A stretch of DNA of 64,000 nt, taken from NCBI GenBank assembly GCA_016932735.1, contig JAFGCI010000001.1:1-64000 (forward strand), given 5' to 3'. Positions 26,157 to 35,411 of the stretch are shown in pieces. The notes under the pieces were generated by a model. The model worked only from the letters and a program-made list of their open reading frames with translations, was not told the DNA's origin and ran no database searches. This DNA is from Candidatus Aenigmatarchaeota archaeon. GTDB taxonomy: Archaea; Aenigmatarchaeota; Aenigmatarchaeia; QMZP01; QMZT01. Made by a program: the position numbers and the translations under genes. The first letter of the stretch is position 1; each line of letters starts with the position of its first letter.

Positions 26157-27107
26157 ATGAAGCTTATATTCACCTATGAGTACCTGAACCTCCTTCTCAT
26201 ACTTGTAGGCCTTGTCATAATACTCTTTCTGCTTTCAAAGAAGTTTACAAAGAAGAGGACAATGATTTTCGGAAATTATGAAACGCTTGAAAAGTCAATG
26301 GGTAAAAAGATATTTTCCGTCAGCATAGTTCCTCTTATTCTCAGGATAATAGTTTTTGTGCTTATCATTATAACGATATCCGACCCAAGGCTGGTATATG
26401 GACAGTATATCGCCAATACGGATTTTGTCATGGCAATCGATACATCGTCTTCAATGCTCACCCCGGACTTCACGCCGAACAGGCTTGAGGCGGCAAAAGA
26501 GGTTTATCTGGAGTGGCTGGACAGCATCGAGAAGACAAAGATAGGCATCGTGACCTTTGCCGGTCAGGCCTATGTTAAGACGAGCATCACGGAAGATTCC
26601 AACGAGCTCAAAAAGATAATGAGGAGCATAAAACTGGAACAGCCCGCAGGGACAGCCATAGGGGATGCATTGATTACGAGCACATCGCTCCTTTACAGTT
26701 CTGAGCGCAACAGGACAATAATCCTGACAACGGACGGAATAAGCAATATGGGAACCAATATTAACGAATCCCTCAAGACCCTTAAAGAAAATAATATCAG
26801 GGTAATTGTCATAGGAATCGGGACCAAGCAGGAGAATGTAACTGTTTACGATAATACTACAGACACGAATACCACCTATTCAAAATTCCCTGATCTTGAC
26901 GAAGAGTCTCTTCGGATGATAGCAAATGAGACCAACGGCATGTATTTTGTTGTTTCCAACAAAACATCACTGAGCGAGGCAATGAAGACCGGAATCAAAT
27001 ACAAGGAGGCAGTAATAAGCCCGACTTTCTATCTATTGCTTTTGGTTTGTTTCGTCCTTCTCATTGAATGGGGCCTGGAGATTACGAAATACAAACCTCT
27101 TCCATAA
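26157..27107 (+). CDS. Membrane VWA-domain protein (BatA-like)
   Basis: 316 aa with two N-terminal transmembrane helices, a von Willebrand factor A domain whose MIDAS motif is DTSSSM (about residue 95), and a C-terminal transmembrane helix (about 286-304). This is the BatA/BatB layout of the aerotolerance-type operons that pair MoxR and DUF58. It follows the DUF58 gene by 9 nt. The inferred role is metal-dependent binding of an envelope partner. Confidence 0.9.
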   Translation: MKLIFTYEYLNLLLILVGLVIILFLLSKKFTKKRTMIFGNYETLEKSMGKKIFSVSIVPLILRIIVFVLIIITISDPRLVYGQYIANTDFVMAIDTSSSMLTPDFTPNRLEAAKEVYLEWLDSIEKTKIGIVTFAGQAYVKTSITEDSNELKKIMRSIKLEQPAGTAIGDALITSTSLLYSSERNRTIILTTDGISNMGTNINESLKTLKENNIRVIVIGIGTKQENVTVYDNTTDTNTTYSKFPDLDEESLRMIANETNGMYFVVSNKTSLSEAMKTGIKYKEAVISPTFYLLLLVCFVLLIEWGLEITKYKPLP

Positions 27108-27196
27108 TAGAAGCCACATGTTCGTGGTTAATAATGATTTATTAAAGTGAGAAATACAATAATAAATAAGCTCATATATACTGGCGGAGAATCTTT

Positions 27197-28438
27197 ATGG
27201 CCCACGATTTAGCAAAGATATTAAATAAGGCGTATAAGAAAGGCGGAATAAACAGAAGGGAGTATGAGGCAGGAATAAAGGAAATCAAAAGACAAAGGGG
27301 AATAGTTAACAAAAAGACGATTACAAAGGTAAAGACAGTAAGAATAGCTGAAAAAGAAATTGTTCTGGGAGAAGTGAAAATAATAAAAGATGCAAAAGGA
27401 CCCAGAGTTGTTTTTGATACGGGAAAAGAACAGGTGCCGCTTAATTTTGATTCAGATAAGGTAAATTTTCCGGCCAGCCTTTTTTATGATGCTATCCGGA
27501 TGGGCAACCGCTATCCTGGATTCGGATTCTCCGGAATGGCTCCTATGATGATGCCAGTACAGCAAGAGGGACCCGGAGTGCCTATCAACCTTAAGTTTTC
27601 TTCAAGTCAGCCAGCTCAGCAGACGGAACCTCCTGAAGAATTTGGAGATGATGAATCCGGGGATTTCGGAGAAGAAGAAACCATGGAGGAACAGCCCGAA
27701 CCGCAAAAAGAGGAACCTCCTAAACAGCAAATAAAGCCCCAGCCTCCTGCCCAGCAGAATATTCCGGAAGCTCCGAAAGCGCAGACTCATGAAGAAGAAA
27801 AGAAATACCAGGTCGAAGCGGAAGGGCCAAAACAGGAACCGGAACAACAACAGGTACAGCAGAACGGACAGCAGATAGATATAAATGTCCCAGGAAAAAC
27901 ATTCGGTCAGAACGTGGAATTTCTCGGACACAAACAAGAGCAGCCTCAGGTACAAAATAGCATCAAGGAAGATGTCAAGCTAATAGACATGAAGAAGGAA
28001 GTCCCTTTAAAGGAAAAGAAGGAAGAAAAGAAGAAAAAGAAGGAAGAAAAGAAAAAGGATGAAGATGAAGGCGGTTTCTTAAAAAGATTCCTGAAGCCTC
28101 AGAAAAAGGAAAGCAGGAACGCAAAACTGGAAAGGATAGCAAAAGAGAATCTTGAAAAAATAAAGGAGATTTCAGACAGCAGGACAGCAATCGTAAAGGT
28201 GGCGCATGTCCTGAAAGATTTCCTTGAAATAAAGATGGAAATTCAGTTCTCAACTACATATGGGGAACTAATAGATATCCTTAAAGAAAAGAAAGGGATA
28301 CATCCAGACATAAAGAAGGAGATAATAGGATTTTTCCGGAAGGTCAACGAGTGCGAATATGCACGCGGTTTTGAGGGGGAAAATTTCTCAGATTTCTATA
28401 AGAGCGCCCGCAGGATAATAGAAGAAATGAGTGACTGA
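27197..28438 (+). CDS. Hypothetical three-part protein with Q/P/E-rich linker
   Basis: 413 aa in three parts: a conserved-looking basic N-terminus (1 to about 120), a Gln/Pro/Glu-rich linker (about 140-250) followed by a Lys/Glu block, and a helical C-terminal domain (about 300-413). There is no signal or membrane helix. It follows the VWA gene by about 90 nt and precedes two membrane-protein genes, so it probably belongs to the MoxR system. I do not recognise a named family. Confidence 0.7.
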   Translation: MAHDLAKILNKAYKKGGINRREYEAGIKEIKRQRGIVNKKTITKVKTVRIAEKEIVLGEVKIIKDAKGPRVVFDTGKEQVPLNFDSDKVNFPASLFYDAIRMGNRYPGFGFSGMAPMMMPVQQEGPGVPINLKFSSSQPAQQTEPPEEFGDDESGDFGEEETMEEQPEPQKEEPPKQQIKPQPPAQQNIPEAPKAQTHEEEKKYQVEAEGPKQEPEQQQVQQNGQQIDINVPGKTFGQNVEFLGHKQEQPQVQNSIKEDVKLIDMKKEVPLKEKKEEKKKKKEEKKKDEDEGGFLKRFLKPQKKESRNAKLERIAKENLEKIKEISDSRTAIVKVAHVLKDFLEIKMEIQFSTTYGELIDILKEKKGIHPDIKKEIIGFFRKVNECEYARGFEGENFSDFYKSARRIIEEMSD

Positions 28439-28440
28439 AT

Positions 28441-28623
28441 ATGGACAGGCTGATTTTCATTTCTTTGATTTTCGGGGTCATGTCTTTTCTCATATACTTT
28501 GCCAGAACAAGGTTCTCAATTCCGGACATCCTGGAAAACCAGAGGCAGGAGCTTTTCAATCTGGCCGGCCTTGTGAACGGCCTGAATAATTCTATAGACA
28601 TTAATGAAGGGGATAAAAATTGA
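28441..28623 (+). CDS. Small single-pass membrane protein, 60 aa
   Basis: One N-terminal transmembrane helix (about residues 4-20) followed by a hydrophilic tail. The start lies 2 nt after the preceding stop, and the end overlaps the following gene by 20 nt, so it is part of the operon. It is not recognised; it may be an accessory of the neighbouring membrane HExxH protein. Confidence 0.6.
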   Translation: MDRLIFISLIFGVMSFLIYFARTRFSIPDILENQRQELFNLAGLVNGLNNSIDINEGDKN

Positions 28624-29266
28624 AGGCTACGAAAAGGCAATGCCCAGAGGTCATTTCAGCAATTATTATTCCTCGGGGGCATTGGGGCTTATAGTATTCC
28701 TGATAATAGCTACATTCATAGCTCCCCTGACTCACGAGTCTTTCCATATAATGGTTCTAAAGCAATTCGACTGCCCTTATACTTTTTCAATGTACCAGAC
28801 ATACGAAGCAGGAATATTCGCCGAGGTGACGCCTCTTTGCGCTTTAAACGACCTGGAAGCAGTAGTCTTTCTTGCCGCGGGGCTTATGGGAAACATTTTC
28901 ATTGCAATATTCCTGTCCATTTTCACATTATATGCAAGAAGGAGAAAGCTCCTTATATTCGCCAATCTGCTGACATTCGCCATGATAGGGTTTGCATCAG
29001 ATCCACTGTTCTACTTTTTTGCAGAAACAGGTGACATCATTACAATCCTGAAGATAATCGGAAGGAGTGAAAACCTGTACATGTTCAGATACATGGGCTA
29101 TCTTCTCGCATTATCGGTTTTCATGTATTTGTGGTCTCATCTTTCCTTTACAATAGAACACAAATCCAAGCTCCAGCAGGAGTGGGAACGGATAAAGAAG
29201 CTGAGAGAAAGAACCGAAAAGAAAGAAACTAACAATAAAAAGAAGAAATCCAAAAAGAACTCCTAA
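28604..29266 (+). CDS. Polytopic membrane protein with HExxH, M50-like
   Basis: 220 aa with about five membrane helices. A HESFH (HExxH) motif sits at the end of the first helix (about residue 45), and FASDPLFYF in a later helix offers an Asp as third zinc ligand, as in site-2 (M50) intramembrane proteases. The usual NPDG motif is not exact, so activity is uncertain. The C-terminus is a Lys-rich cytosolic tail. It is the last gene of the MoxR-type operon. The start is uncertain; ATG 28640 is an alternative. Confidence 0.65.
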   Translation: MKGIKIEGYEKAMPRGHFSNYYSSGALGLIVFLIIATFIAPLTHESFHIMVLKQFDCPYTFSMYQTYEAGIFAEVTPLCALNDLEAVVFLAAGLMGNIFIAIFLSIFTLYARRRKLLIFANLLTFAMIGFASDPLFYFFAETGDIITILKIIGRSENLYMFRYMGYLLALSVFMYLWSHLSFTIEHKSKLQQEWERIKKLRERTEKKETNNKKKKSKKNS

Positions 29267-29484
29267 ATTCTTATTTTATGCATATTTGTTAAAGCTTCAT
29301 CCAATAGAAACTCAGCAACAGACCCCCCGTTACCGGAAATTGTATTCATCGCTTCTGCTGTAGTGTAAACGTTTAATCTTAGATATTGGCGAACAGCGAT
29401 TTTATCCAGTTCTGGCAAAGACTTATATCTACCCAATCCAAATAACGTCCCTGCCACTGTAGAGCAAATTTGTGAAGCATTCAT
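29263..29484 (-). CDS. Hypothetical protein, 73 aa
   Basis: Small soluble protein, not recognised, with a mainly helical look and one Cys. AT-rich TATA-like elements lie 20-40 nt before the ATG. It overlaps the convergent membrane-protein gene by 4 nt. The support is an open frame plus a plausible promoter. Confidence 0.45.
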   Translation of the reverse strand: MNASQICSTVAGTLFGLGRYKSLPELDKIAVRQYLRLNVYTTAEAMNTISGNGGSVAEFLLDEALTNMHKIRI

Positions 29485-29609
29485 ATCAAATCAGAAATAT
29501 ATAATAACCAAATACTTAAATAACTATCTATAAGTGGTATCGTTTAGGTTTCCTATTGTATATTTACACCTATAAATATAGAAAATCCAAATACAGACTA
29601 GGGTGATTG

Positions 29610-30197
29610 ATGATGTTGGAAACCACAAAGAATATGATTAAGGCCTTCGTCGGGGAATCCCAGGCAAGAAACAGATACACAATGTATGCCAAGGCGGCCG
29701 AAAAAGAAGGCTTCATACAGGTAAGCGACGTTTTCCTGCTGACTGCAGAGAACGAAAGGGAACATGCAAAATGGTTCTTCCGGATGCTTCAGGATGTCAA
29801 AAAAGAAGAAACCGAGGATATCGATGAGCTCATGATAAACGTTCCCGCCGATTTGAAAATCGGGAACACGAAGGAGAACCTTCTTGATGCTATAAAAGGC
29901 GAGCATGAGGAAAACTCGGGCATTTATCCTGAGTTTGCAAAGGTCGCCGAAGACGAAGGCTTTCCTGATATTGCTGCACGGATAAGGTCAATATCAAAAG
30001 CGGAAGAGCATCACGAAGAAAGGTATACAAAGCTTCTGGATGTTCTGGAGAATAATACTGTATTCAAAAAACCCGACAAAAGATACTGGGTCTGCCGGCA
30101 ATGCGGTTACGTCCATGACGGGAACGAGCCGCCGGAGAAATGCCCATCATGCAGTCATCCGAAAAATTATTTCAGCGTTTTATGTGAAATTTTTTAG
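29610..30197 (+). CDS. rbr: Rubrerythrin
   Basis: Non-haem diiron peroxidase that reduces hydrogen peroxide with electrons from rubredoxin. The four-helix ferritin-like domain has the ligands in GESQARNRY, ENEREHAKW, GEHEENSGIY and KAEEHHEERY; a C-terminal rubredoxin-like domain has CRQCG and CPSCS. The length of 195 aa is standard. GGTGAT precedes the start; ATGATG at 29610/29613 are both possible. A TATA-like box is at about 29570-29580. It leads the rubrerythrin-rubredoxin-FprA operon. Confidence 0.95.
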   Translation: MMLETTKNMIKAFVGESQARNRYTMYAKAAEKEGFIQVSDVFLLTAENEREHAKWFFRMLQDVKKEETEDIDELMINVPADLKIGNTKENLLDAIKGEHEENSGIYPEFAKVAEDEGFPDIAARIRSISKAEEHHEERYTKLLDVLENNTVFKKPDKRYWVCRQCGYVHDGNEPPEKCPSCSHPKNYFSVLCEIF

Positions 30198-30209
30198 GAG
30201 GTTGATGAA

Positions 30210-30419
30210 ATGGACAAATGGATTTGTACGGTCTGTAATTATGTCTATGATCCTAAGAAAGGGGATCCGGCGCACAATGTAAATCCCGGAACGGAATTTG
30301 AAGATCTTCCGGAAGACTGGGTCTGTCCTCTTTGTGGTGTCGGAAAAGATATGTTTGAAAAGGTCGATGAGACGCCTGAGGCAGACTTCGAAGAAGATGA
30401 AAGTTTTGAAGAAGATTAG
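30210..30419 (+). CDS. rub: Rubredoxin
   Basis: Small iron-sulfur electron carrier with one Fe(Cys)4 site: CTVCNY near the N-terminus and CPLCGVG around residue 39. The core is 53 residues, with an added acidic tail of about 15 residues that may suit docking. GGAGGT lies about 9 nt upstream. Its place between rubrerythrin and FprA implies it feeds both. Confidence 0.96.
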   Translation: MDKWICTVCNYVYDPKKGDPAHNVNPGTEFEDLPEDWVCPLCGVGKDMFEKVDETPEADFEEDESFEED

Positions 30420-30429
30420 GAGAATTTGA

Positions 30430-31614
30430 ATGTTCGTAAGAGAAGTGGCGCCTTACTTATATGAGGTTGGGGCGAGAGATCCGGGAAGGAGGCTTTTTGA
30501 TGAGCTTATACCGCTTCCTGAAGGCACAAGCTATAATTCATATCTTATAAAGGGCAGCGGAAAGACTGCTCTTATAGATTCCGTTGATCCCACAAAATCG
30601 GAAATCCTTCTAAAAAATCTTAAGGATGCTGGTGTTTTCAGGCTGGATTATATAATATCCAACCACGCCGAGCAGGACCATTCAGGAACTATTCCGGAAC
30701 TGCTTGAAAAGTATCCCGATTCAAAGGTTGTCACTAATGCAAAATGCAGGGAATTCCTGATGAGCCTTCTTCACATAAAGGAGGAGAGGTTTATCGAAGT
30801 AAAGGAAGGCGATACGCTTTCTCTGGGCAACAAAACATTGGAATTCATCATGGCTCCATGGGTTCACTGGCCTGAAACTATGCTCACATACCTTGTGGAA
30901 GATAAGATTCTTTTCTCATGCGACTTTTTTGGCTCGCATTTTTCAACAGACGAGCTTTTTGTCGAGGACGAGAAAAAGGTTTATACTGCGGCAAAAAGAT
31001 ATTATGCGGAAATTATGATGCCCTTTCGGAAAATGATAAAAGGCCATCTGAAAAAACTGGAAGGATATGAAATTGGAATGATAGCTCCAAGCCACGGACC
31101 ATTATACCAGAAGCCGGAGTTCATTATTGACGCATATAAAGACTGGGTATCAGATGAAGTCAGAAACAATGTCATAATAGCATATGTATCAATGCATGGC
31201 AGCACAAAAATATTGGCAGATCGTCTTGAAAGGAAACTGAAAGAAAAAAATATCCATGTAAGGAAATTCAACCTCACGGATTCTGATATAGGTGAGATTG
31301 CAATAGAGCTTGTGGATTCGGCAACTATAGTTCTTGGTTCCCCGACAGTACTTACAGGACCGCATCCATCAATAGTCTCAGTTGCCTATCTTGCAAACGC
31401 CCTAAGACCTAAGACCAAATTCGCGGCCATAATAGGCTCTTTCGGCTGGGCTGAAATACAGTCGGAAAAGATTAAGGCTCTTATTCCGAATCTCAAAGTT
31501 GAACTTCTCAGTCAGGCAATTGCAAGGGGTCTGCCCACAAGGGATGACCTGGAAAAAATCGATGAACTTGCAGAGCAGATTTATCAGAAACACAAAAACT
31601 CCGGCCTTATCTAA
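30430..31614 (+). CDS. fprA: A-type flavoprotein FprA (O2/NO reductase)
   Basis: Flavo-diiron protein that reduces oxygen to water, or NO to N2O, using electrons from rubredoxin. The N-terminal metallo-beta-lactamase fold has diiron ligands in NHAEQDHSG, WVHWPETM, SCDFFGSH and PSHGPLY. The C-terminal flavodoxin domain starts about residue 250 with the FMN loop SMHGSTK. The length of 394 aa is typical. It lies 10 nt after rubredoxin, completing an oxygen-defence operon of an anaerobe. Confidence 0.95.
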   Translation: MFVREVAPYLYEVGARDPGRRLFDELIPLPEGTSYNSYLIKGSGKTALIDSVDPTKSEILLKNLKDAGVFRLDYIISNHAEQDHSGTIPELLEKYPDSKVVTNAKCREFLMSLLHIKEERFIEVKEGDTLSLGNKTLEFIMAPWVHWPETMLTYLVEDKILFSCDFFGSHFSTDELFVEDEKKVYTAAKRYYAEIMMPFRKMIKGHLKKLEGYEIGMIAPSHGPLYQKPEFIIDAYKDWVSDEVRNNVIIAYVSMHGSTKILADRLERKLKEKNIHVRKFNLTDSDIGEIAIELVDSATIVLGSPTVLTGPHPSIVSVAYLANALRPKTKFAAIIGSFGWAEIQSEKIKALIPNLKVELLSQAIARGLPTRDDLEKIDELAEQIYQKHKNSGLI

Positions 31615-31626
31615 AAGTTGATTTTT

Positions 31627-32253
31627 ATGAAAGAGATAATCAGACTTATAGAGGGTCTAAAGAAGGATCCAAAGATAAGGGGGCAAGTGGATTCGAAGAT
31701 GGGACAGTTCAAAAAATACAGGAAGATGCCCGCTGATGAGATTTTCAAACAGCTATGCTTCTGCATAATGACCGCTAACTTCAATGCGAAAAGGTCAATG
31801 GAAATAGAGGAAAGAATAGGAGATGGATTCATCTGTTTTCCGGAGAAAAAGCTGGCATCAAAGCTTAAGGAATACGGCCACAGGTTCCCGAATGCGAGAG
31901 CAAATTACATGACCTGCAACAGGAAACACAAAGAAACTCTTAAACAAATGATAGACACGAAGAACGAGAAAGAACTCAGAGACTGGATTGTTAAAAACAT
32001 AAAAGGCCTTGGATACAAAGAGGCAAGCCATTTTCTAAGGAATATTGGCTACGAAAATTTCGCGATAATAGATTTTCATATCATTGATGTTCTGGTAGGT
32101 TATGGTCTTATTGAAAGGCCGAAGGCCATGACAAGAAATAAATACCTTGAGATAGAAAAGATTCTCGGAAAGATTGCAAAAAGAACCGGTCTTTCTCAAG
32201 GCGAACTCGACTTCTATTTATGGTACAGCGAGACGCAGAAGATACTGAAGTGA
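31627..32253 (+). CDS. ogg: N-glycosylase/DNA lyase (archaeal Ogg type)
   Basis: 8-oxoguanine DNA glycosylase of the Ogg2 family. The helix-hairpin-helix runs NIKGLGYKEASHFLRN; the catalytic lysine is expected in KEASHF and the catalytic aspartate in AIIDFHI. The length of 208 aa fits the short archaeal enzymes. Start ATG 31627; a TTG nine bases earlier has no better support. It directly follows fprA, linking oxygen defence to oxidative DNA repair. Confidence 0.9.
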   Translation: MKEIIRLIEGLKKDPKIRGQVDSKMGQFKKYRKMPADEIFKQLCFCIMTANFNAKRSMEIEERIGDGFICFPEKKLASKLKEYGHRFPNARANYMTCNRKHKETLKQMIDTKNEKELRDWIVKNIKGLGYKEASHFLRNIGYENFAIIDFHIIDVLVGYGLIERPKAMTRNKYLEIEKILGKIAKRTGLSQGELDFYLWYSETQKILK

Positions 32254-32258
32254 TTTTT

Positions 32259-32618
32259 ATGTTCGTGAGAAAATTGAAAGATTGCAAAGAAATCGTTGCC
32301 GGAGATAATTGCATTCTGAGAGAACTTCTCGGAAAGAAAGATAACATTGTGAATTACAGCTTGGCAAAGGCGATAGTGAAACCGGGAGATATAACCTACA
32401 AGCACAAACTGAAAGAATCTTCTGAAGTCTATTACATTCTCGAGGGAGACGGACTGATGTATATTGATAATGAAACAAAGGAAGTCGGATCGGGTGATAC
32501 AATATACATCCCACACAATTCTGTTCAGAGAATAAAAAATACAGGAGATAAAAATCTGGTTTTTTTGTGCATAGTTGAACCAGCATGGTGTCCTGAGGAC
32601 GAGAAAATTCTAGAATGA
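32259..32618 (+). CDS. Cupin-domain protein
   Basis: Single-domain cupin of 119 aa. Motif 1 contains His in KHKLKESSEVYYILEGDG and motif 2 contains IPHNSVQRIKNTGD, giving His and Glu candidates for metal binding. GTGATT precedes the ATG at 32259 by 3 nt, and the preceding gene ends 5 nt before it, so I reject the earlier in-frame start at 32220. Substrate unknown. Confidence 0.82.
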   Translation: MFVRKLKDCKEIVAGDNCILRELLGKKDNIVNYSLAKAIVKPGDITYKHKLKESSEVYYILEGDGLMYIDNETKEVGSGDTIYIPHNSVQRIKNTGDKNLVFLCIVEPAWCPEDEKILE

Positions 32619-32650
32619 ATTATAAATATAGCCTTAATCAATAGATTAAT

Positions 32651-33505
32651 ATGCCTCCAAAGAAGACAGCTAAAAAGAAGCCGGTCAGAAAAGCGAAGAT
32701 GACTAAAAAAACAGTTCCCACGATAGATGAAAGAGTTGACCATTTCTCTGAAGAAGTTGAGCGGCTCGGGAAGAAGTTCGAGAAGAAAGTCGACGAGCAT
32801 GGCTGTAAAATGGATGGCTGGTGCAAAAAAACCTTCGGGATTTTCGGACCTCTTCTTGGAAGCATATTCGGGATTATTATTCTATCGATAGCTGTCTGGG
32901 TTCTTGGTTTCATAGCACCCCAGACGGGTATGGGTTTTCTTGTAAGCCTTCATCTATTCCTTTCTGTCAACATCGGGCTTTTCTTTGTGCTTATGCTGTT
33001 CTTTTCCTATGCAACATACGGCTCTGAAGTTCATCCTAAATTGTACAGGCCCATATCTCCGATTATAACGGCGCTCGGCGTAACGGTAGCCTTCTGGTTC
33101 CTCAGTGAGGCACTCGACATTGCAAATGCATCGATACTAAATTCGAGATTATCTGAATTATCATTTTACATAAGCCAGAACCTTGGATGGCTGTTCTGGG
33201 CGGTGCTTCTTCTGGGATATCTTATACTTATAGTCAAAATCTCGACAGGCTGCTGCAAGGAGATTCCTATGAAAACAAATAAAGGAAAACCTCCGGTAAA
33301 TCTTGAAAACAGGCTTTACAGATCAGGAAAAGACAAGATACTCGGTGGAGTCTGTGGCGGCATTGCTGAATACCTGAAAATCGATCCGGTCATCGTCAGG
33401 TTCGTCTGGATACTATCTATATTCGTTTATGGGATAGGCGTCTGGCTCTACATAATAATGTGGATAATAATGCCCAGAAACCCTAATCACAAATGGAAAG
33501 ATTAG
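32651..33505 (+). CDS. PspC-domain membrane protein
   Basis: 284 aa. A Lys-rich N-terminus and a short coiled coil precede four hydrophobic segments (about residues 70-205), and the C-terminus is a PspC domain (about 215-280; LGGVCGGIAEYLKIDP...WIIMP). PspC proteins sense membrane stress in bacteria; the archaeal role is unknown. The N-terminal lysine tract echoes the one in MoxR 2 but the proteins are unrelated. Confidence 0.82.
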   Translation: MPPKKTAKKKPVRKAKMTKKTVPTIDERVDHFSEEVERLGKKFEKKVDEHGCKMDGWCKKTFGIFGPLLGSIFGIIILSIAVWVLGFIAPQTGMGFLVSLHLFLSVNIGLFFVLMLFFSYATYGSEVHPKLYRPISPIITALGVTVAFWFLSEALDIANASILNSRLSELSFYISQNLGWLFWAVLLLGYLILIVKISTGCCKEIPMKTNKGKPPVNLENRLYRSGKDKILGGVCGGIAEYLKIDPVIVRFVWILSIFVYGIGVWLYIIMWIIMPRNPNHKWKD

Positions 33506-33589
33506 TTCTGATATTGTCGAGTAAAACCCACAACCTTTTAATATATTGACGATTCACAATACTCTAATAATCTTTTGTTTGGTGGATTA

Positions 33590-35338
33590 ATGTTATCTGA
33601 GGAAAAAGGTAATTCGGGCTTCACGCTAAGAGCGTGCATTATTGCTGTTTTGTTGACGATCTTTCTTTTAGCGACGTCTTCGTATATCGCTTTAAAGATT
33701 GGAGCGCTTCCATGGCCTATCATATTTTCCGTGATAGTAGCAGGAGCATTGCTTAAATTTCTTTCAAAATTCATGAAAGGGACTAGCGTTCATGAGATAA
33801 ACGTTGCGCAGGCAGGCGGAACAATTGGAGGCTTGTTAGCTTCCGGAGTTGTTTTTACGATACCCGGGATATTGTATCTCCAGCAGCAGGGAATATCATC
33901 TGTCTATCTCCCCGAGCCATGGATACTTGGAGCAATATGCGTTGTTGCAGGAATTCTGGGCGTTCTTTTATCAGTTCCCACAAGAAGGATGTTCGTTGAA
34001 GAAGAAAATCTTCCATATCCGAGCGGAACCGCGGGAGCCGAAGTTCTCAAGGCGGGGGAGAAAACCGGAAAGAATACATATTATATTGCTTTTGCATTGA
34101 CACTAACGGGAATATTTGTTCTGTTCAGAGACCTTTTTTTCCCGGCAGGATTATCAATACCGTTCGCGCCTGAACTTGGATTGATACTTACACTTTATCC
34201 GATGCCTATGGCCATAGGAATCGGTTATATCTTAGGCCATAAGGCATCTGTTAATTCATGGTTCCTTGGCTCGGTCTTGGGATGGTTTGTAATGATACCG
34301 GTTCTCGCAGGAATATACGGCATAGACGCTGCAACCGGGTCAGGAATAGCAAAGGACCTTGGAATGGGGTTCGTTCTCGGAGGAGGGATAGGATTCTTTG
34401 TGTCATATATAATACCAAGAACGAAGAAGATTTTCGCTCCTATGTTTCAGTGGAAAGATAGCCCGTGGTTTACAAAATACACGCCATTGTTTTCAGTAAT
34501 AGCGGTTATTGTATTGACGCTTGCAGGAATCCCGTTTCTGGCATCGATTATAACAGTTGCGGGAACCTGGGTAATGGTTACAGTTGCAGCAATGATGACA
34601 GGCGAGACAGATATAAACCCTCTTGAACAGTTCGGAATAATTATAGGATTACTGTCACTTGGCATATTCGCAATAATGAGCATGCCTTTGGGATTTTTAC
34701 CTGCATTCCTCATAGTATGTTTTGTTTCAATAGCAACTGCTATTGCAGGAGACATAGGACATGACTATAAATCAGCAAAAATCATAGGGACAAAGGCAAA
34801 GGATATAATAAAAGTCGATATGCTGGCAGTTATTGTTGCAGGAATACTTGCTCCGGTAGTTCTTCAGGTAATAATGACAGCTTACAGGTCGGATTTCTTT
34901 ACTCAGGCAATGCCGGCTCCACAGGCCCAGCTCGTCGCAGGAAGTATCTTCGGCTTTGCAAATCCAATGATTTTCTATGCAGGCTTTTTGATAGCGTTCA
35001 TCTGGATATTAATTGAAAGCATCACGAAAAAGAAAGCGCCCGTCCTTCCAATGGTCTTTGGGATAGGGCTTTTCCTTGGACCTGTTCTTGGAATACTTCT
35101 TGCAATAGGAGGCATTATAAGATACTATTTAGACAAGAAGAAAGCCAATGTTTATGCGGCAGGGGTTGTTATTGCTGCCGGCATGATGGGTGGTGAAGGT
35201 ATTGCAGGGTTTGGCGCTGCTGCGCTTTTCATAGGCGGAGTTCCCATGGGAACGGCCTTATGGTCTATGATGATATTGTTCATTCCTATACTCCTAATAA
35301 CGTTTTATTTCTGGAAAAGAAAAGGTTATAGTGGATGA
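33590..35338 (+). CDS. OPT-family oligopeptide transporter
   Basis: Polytopic transporter of 582 aa with about 14-16 hydrophobic helices, beginning with the OPT hallmark region SYIALKIGALPWPIIFS near residue 35 and GTSVHEINVAQAGGTIGG following. The family imports small peptides or metal chelates with protons. GGTGGAT precedes the ATG at 33590. The downstream pantothenate kinase has its own regulatory element. Confidence 0.9.
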   Translation: MLSEEKGNSGFTLRACIIAVLLTIFLLATSSYIALKIGALPWPIIFSVIVAGALLKFLSKFMKGTSVHEINVAQAGGTIGGLLASGVVFTIPGILYLQQQGISSVYLPEPWILGAICVVAGILGVLLSVPTRRMFVEEENLPYPSGTAGAEVLKAGEKTGKNTYYIAFALTLTGIFVLFRDLFFPAGLSIPFAPELGLILTLYPMPMAIGIGYILGHKASVNSWFLGSVLGWFVMIPVLAGIYGIDAATGSGIAKDLGMGFVLGGGIGFFVSYIIPRTKKIFAPMFQWKDSPWFTKYTPLFSVIAVIVLTLAGIPFLASIITVAGTWVMVTVAAMMTGETDINPLEQFGIIIGLLSLGIFAIMSMPLGFLPAFLIVCFVSIATAIAGDIGHDYKSAKIIGTKAKDIIKVDMLAVIVAGILAPVVLQVIMTAYRSDFFTQAMPAPQAQLVAGSIFGFANPMIFYAGFLIAFIWILIESITKKKAPVLPMVFGIGLFLGPVLGILLAIGGIIRYYLDKKKANVYAAGVVIAAGMMGGEGIAGFGAAALFIGGVPMGTALWSMMILFIPILLITFYFWKRKGYSG

Positions 35339-35359
35339 CATAACTTTTTAGAATATAGT

Positions 35360-35406
35360 CATTCACTATATTTCAACAGCATTTTAATTTCATTGTGCTG
35401 GTGATC
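35360..35406 (+). promoter_or_regulatory. Shared CoA-regulon element, copy B
   Basis: CATTCACTATAT (35360-35371) and a dyad CAGCA (35377-35381) / TGCTG (35396-35400) with a 15-nt centre, followed by GGTGAT. Compared with copy A at 12566, G-C becomes A-T at the second pair and G-T becomes A-T at the fifth, so pairing is preserved. Confidence 0.65.
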
Positions 35407-35411
35407 ATAAT

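Noticed and set aside
27841-28060. Short-period Gln and Lys/Glu codon repeats as a possible unstable tandem repeat
   Set aside because: Codons vary and the period is not constant; it is a low-complexity protein linker rather than a DNA repeat array.
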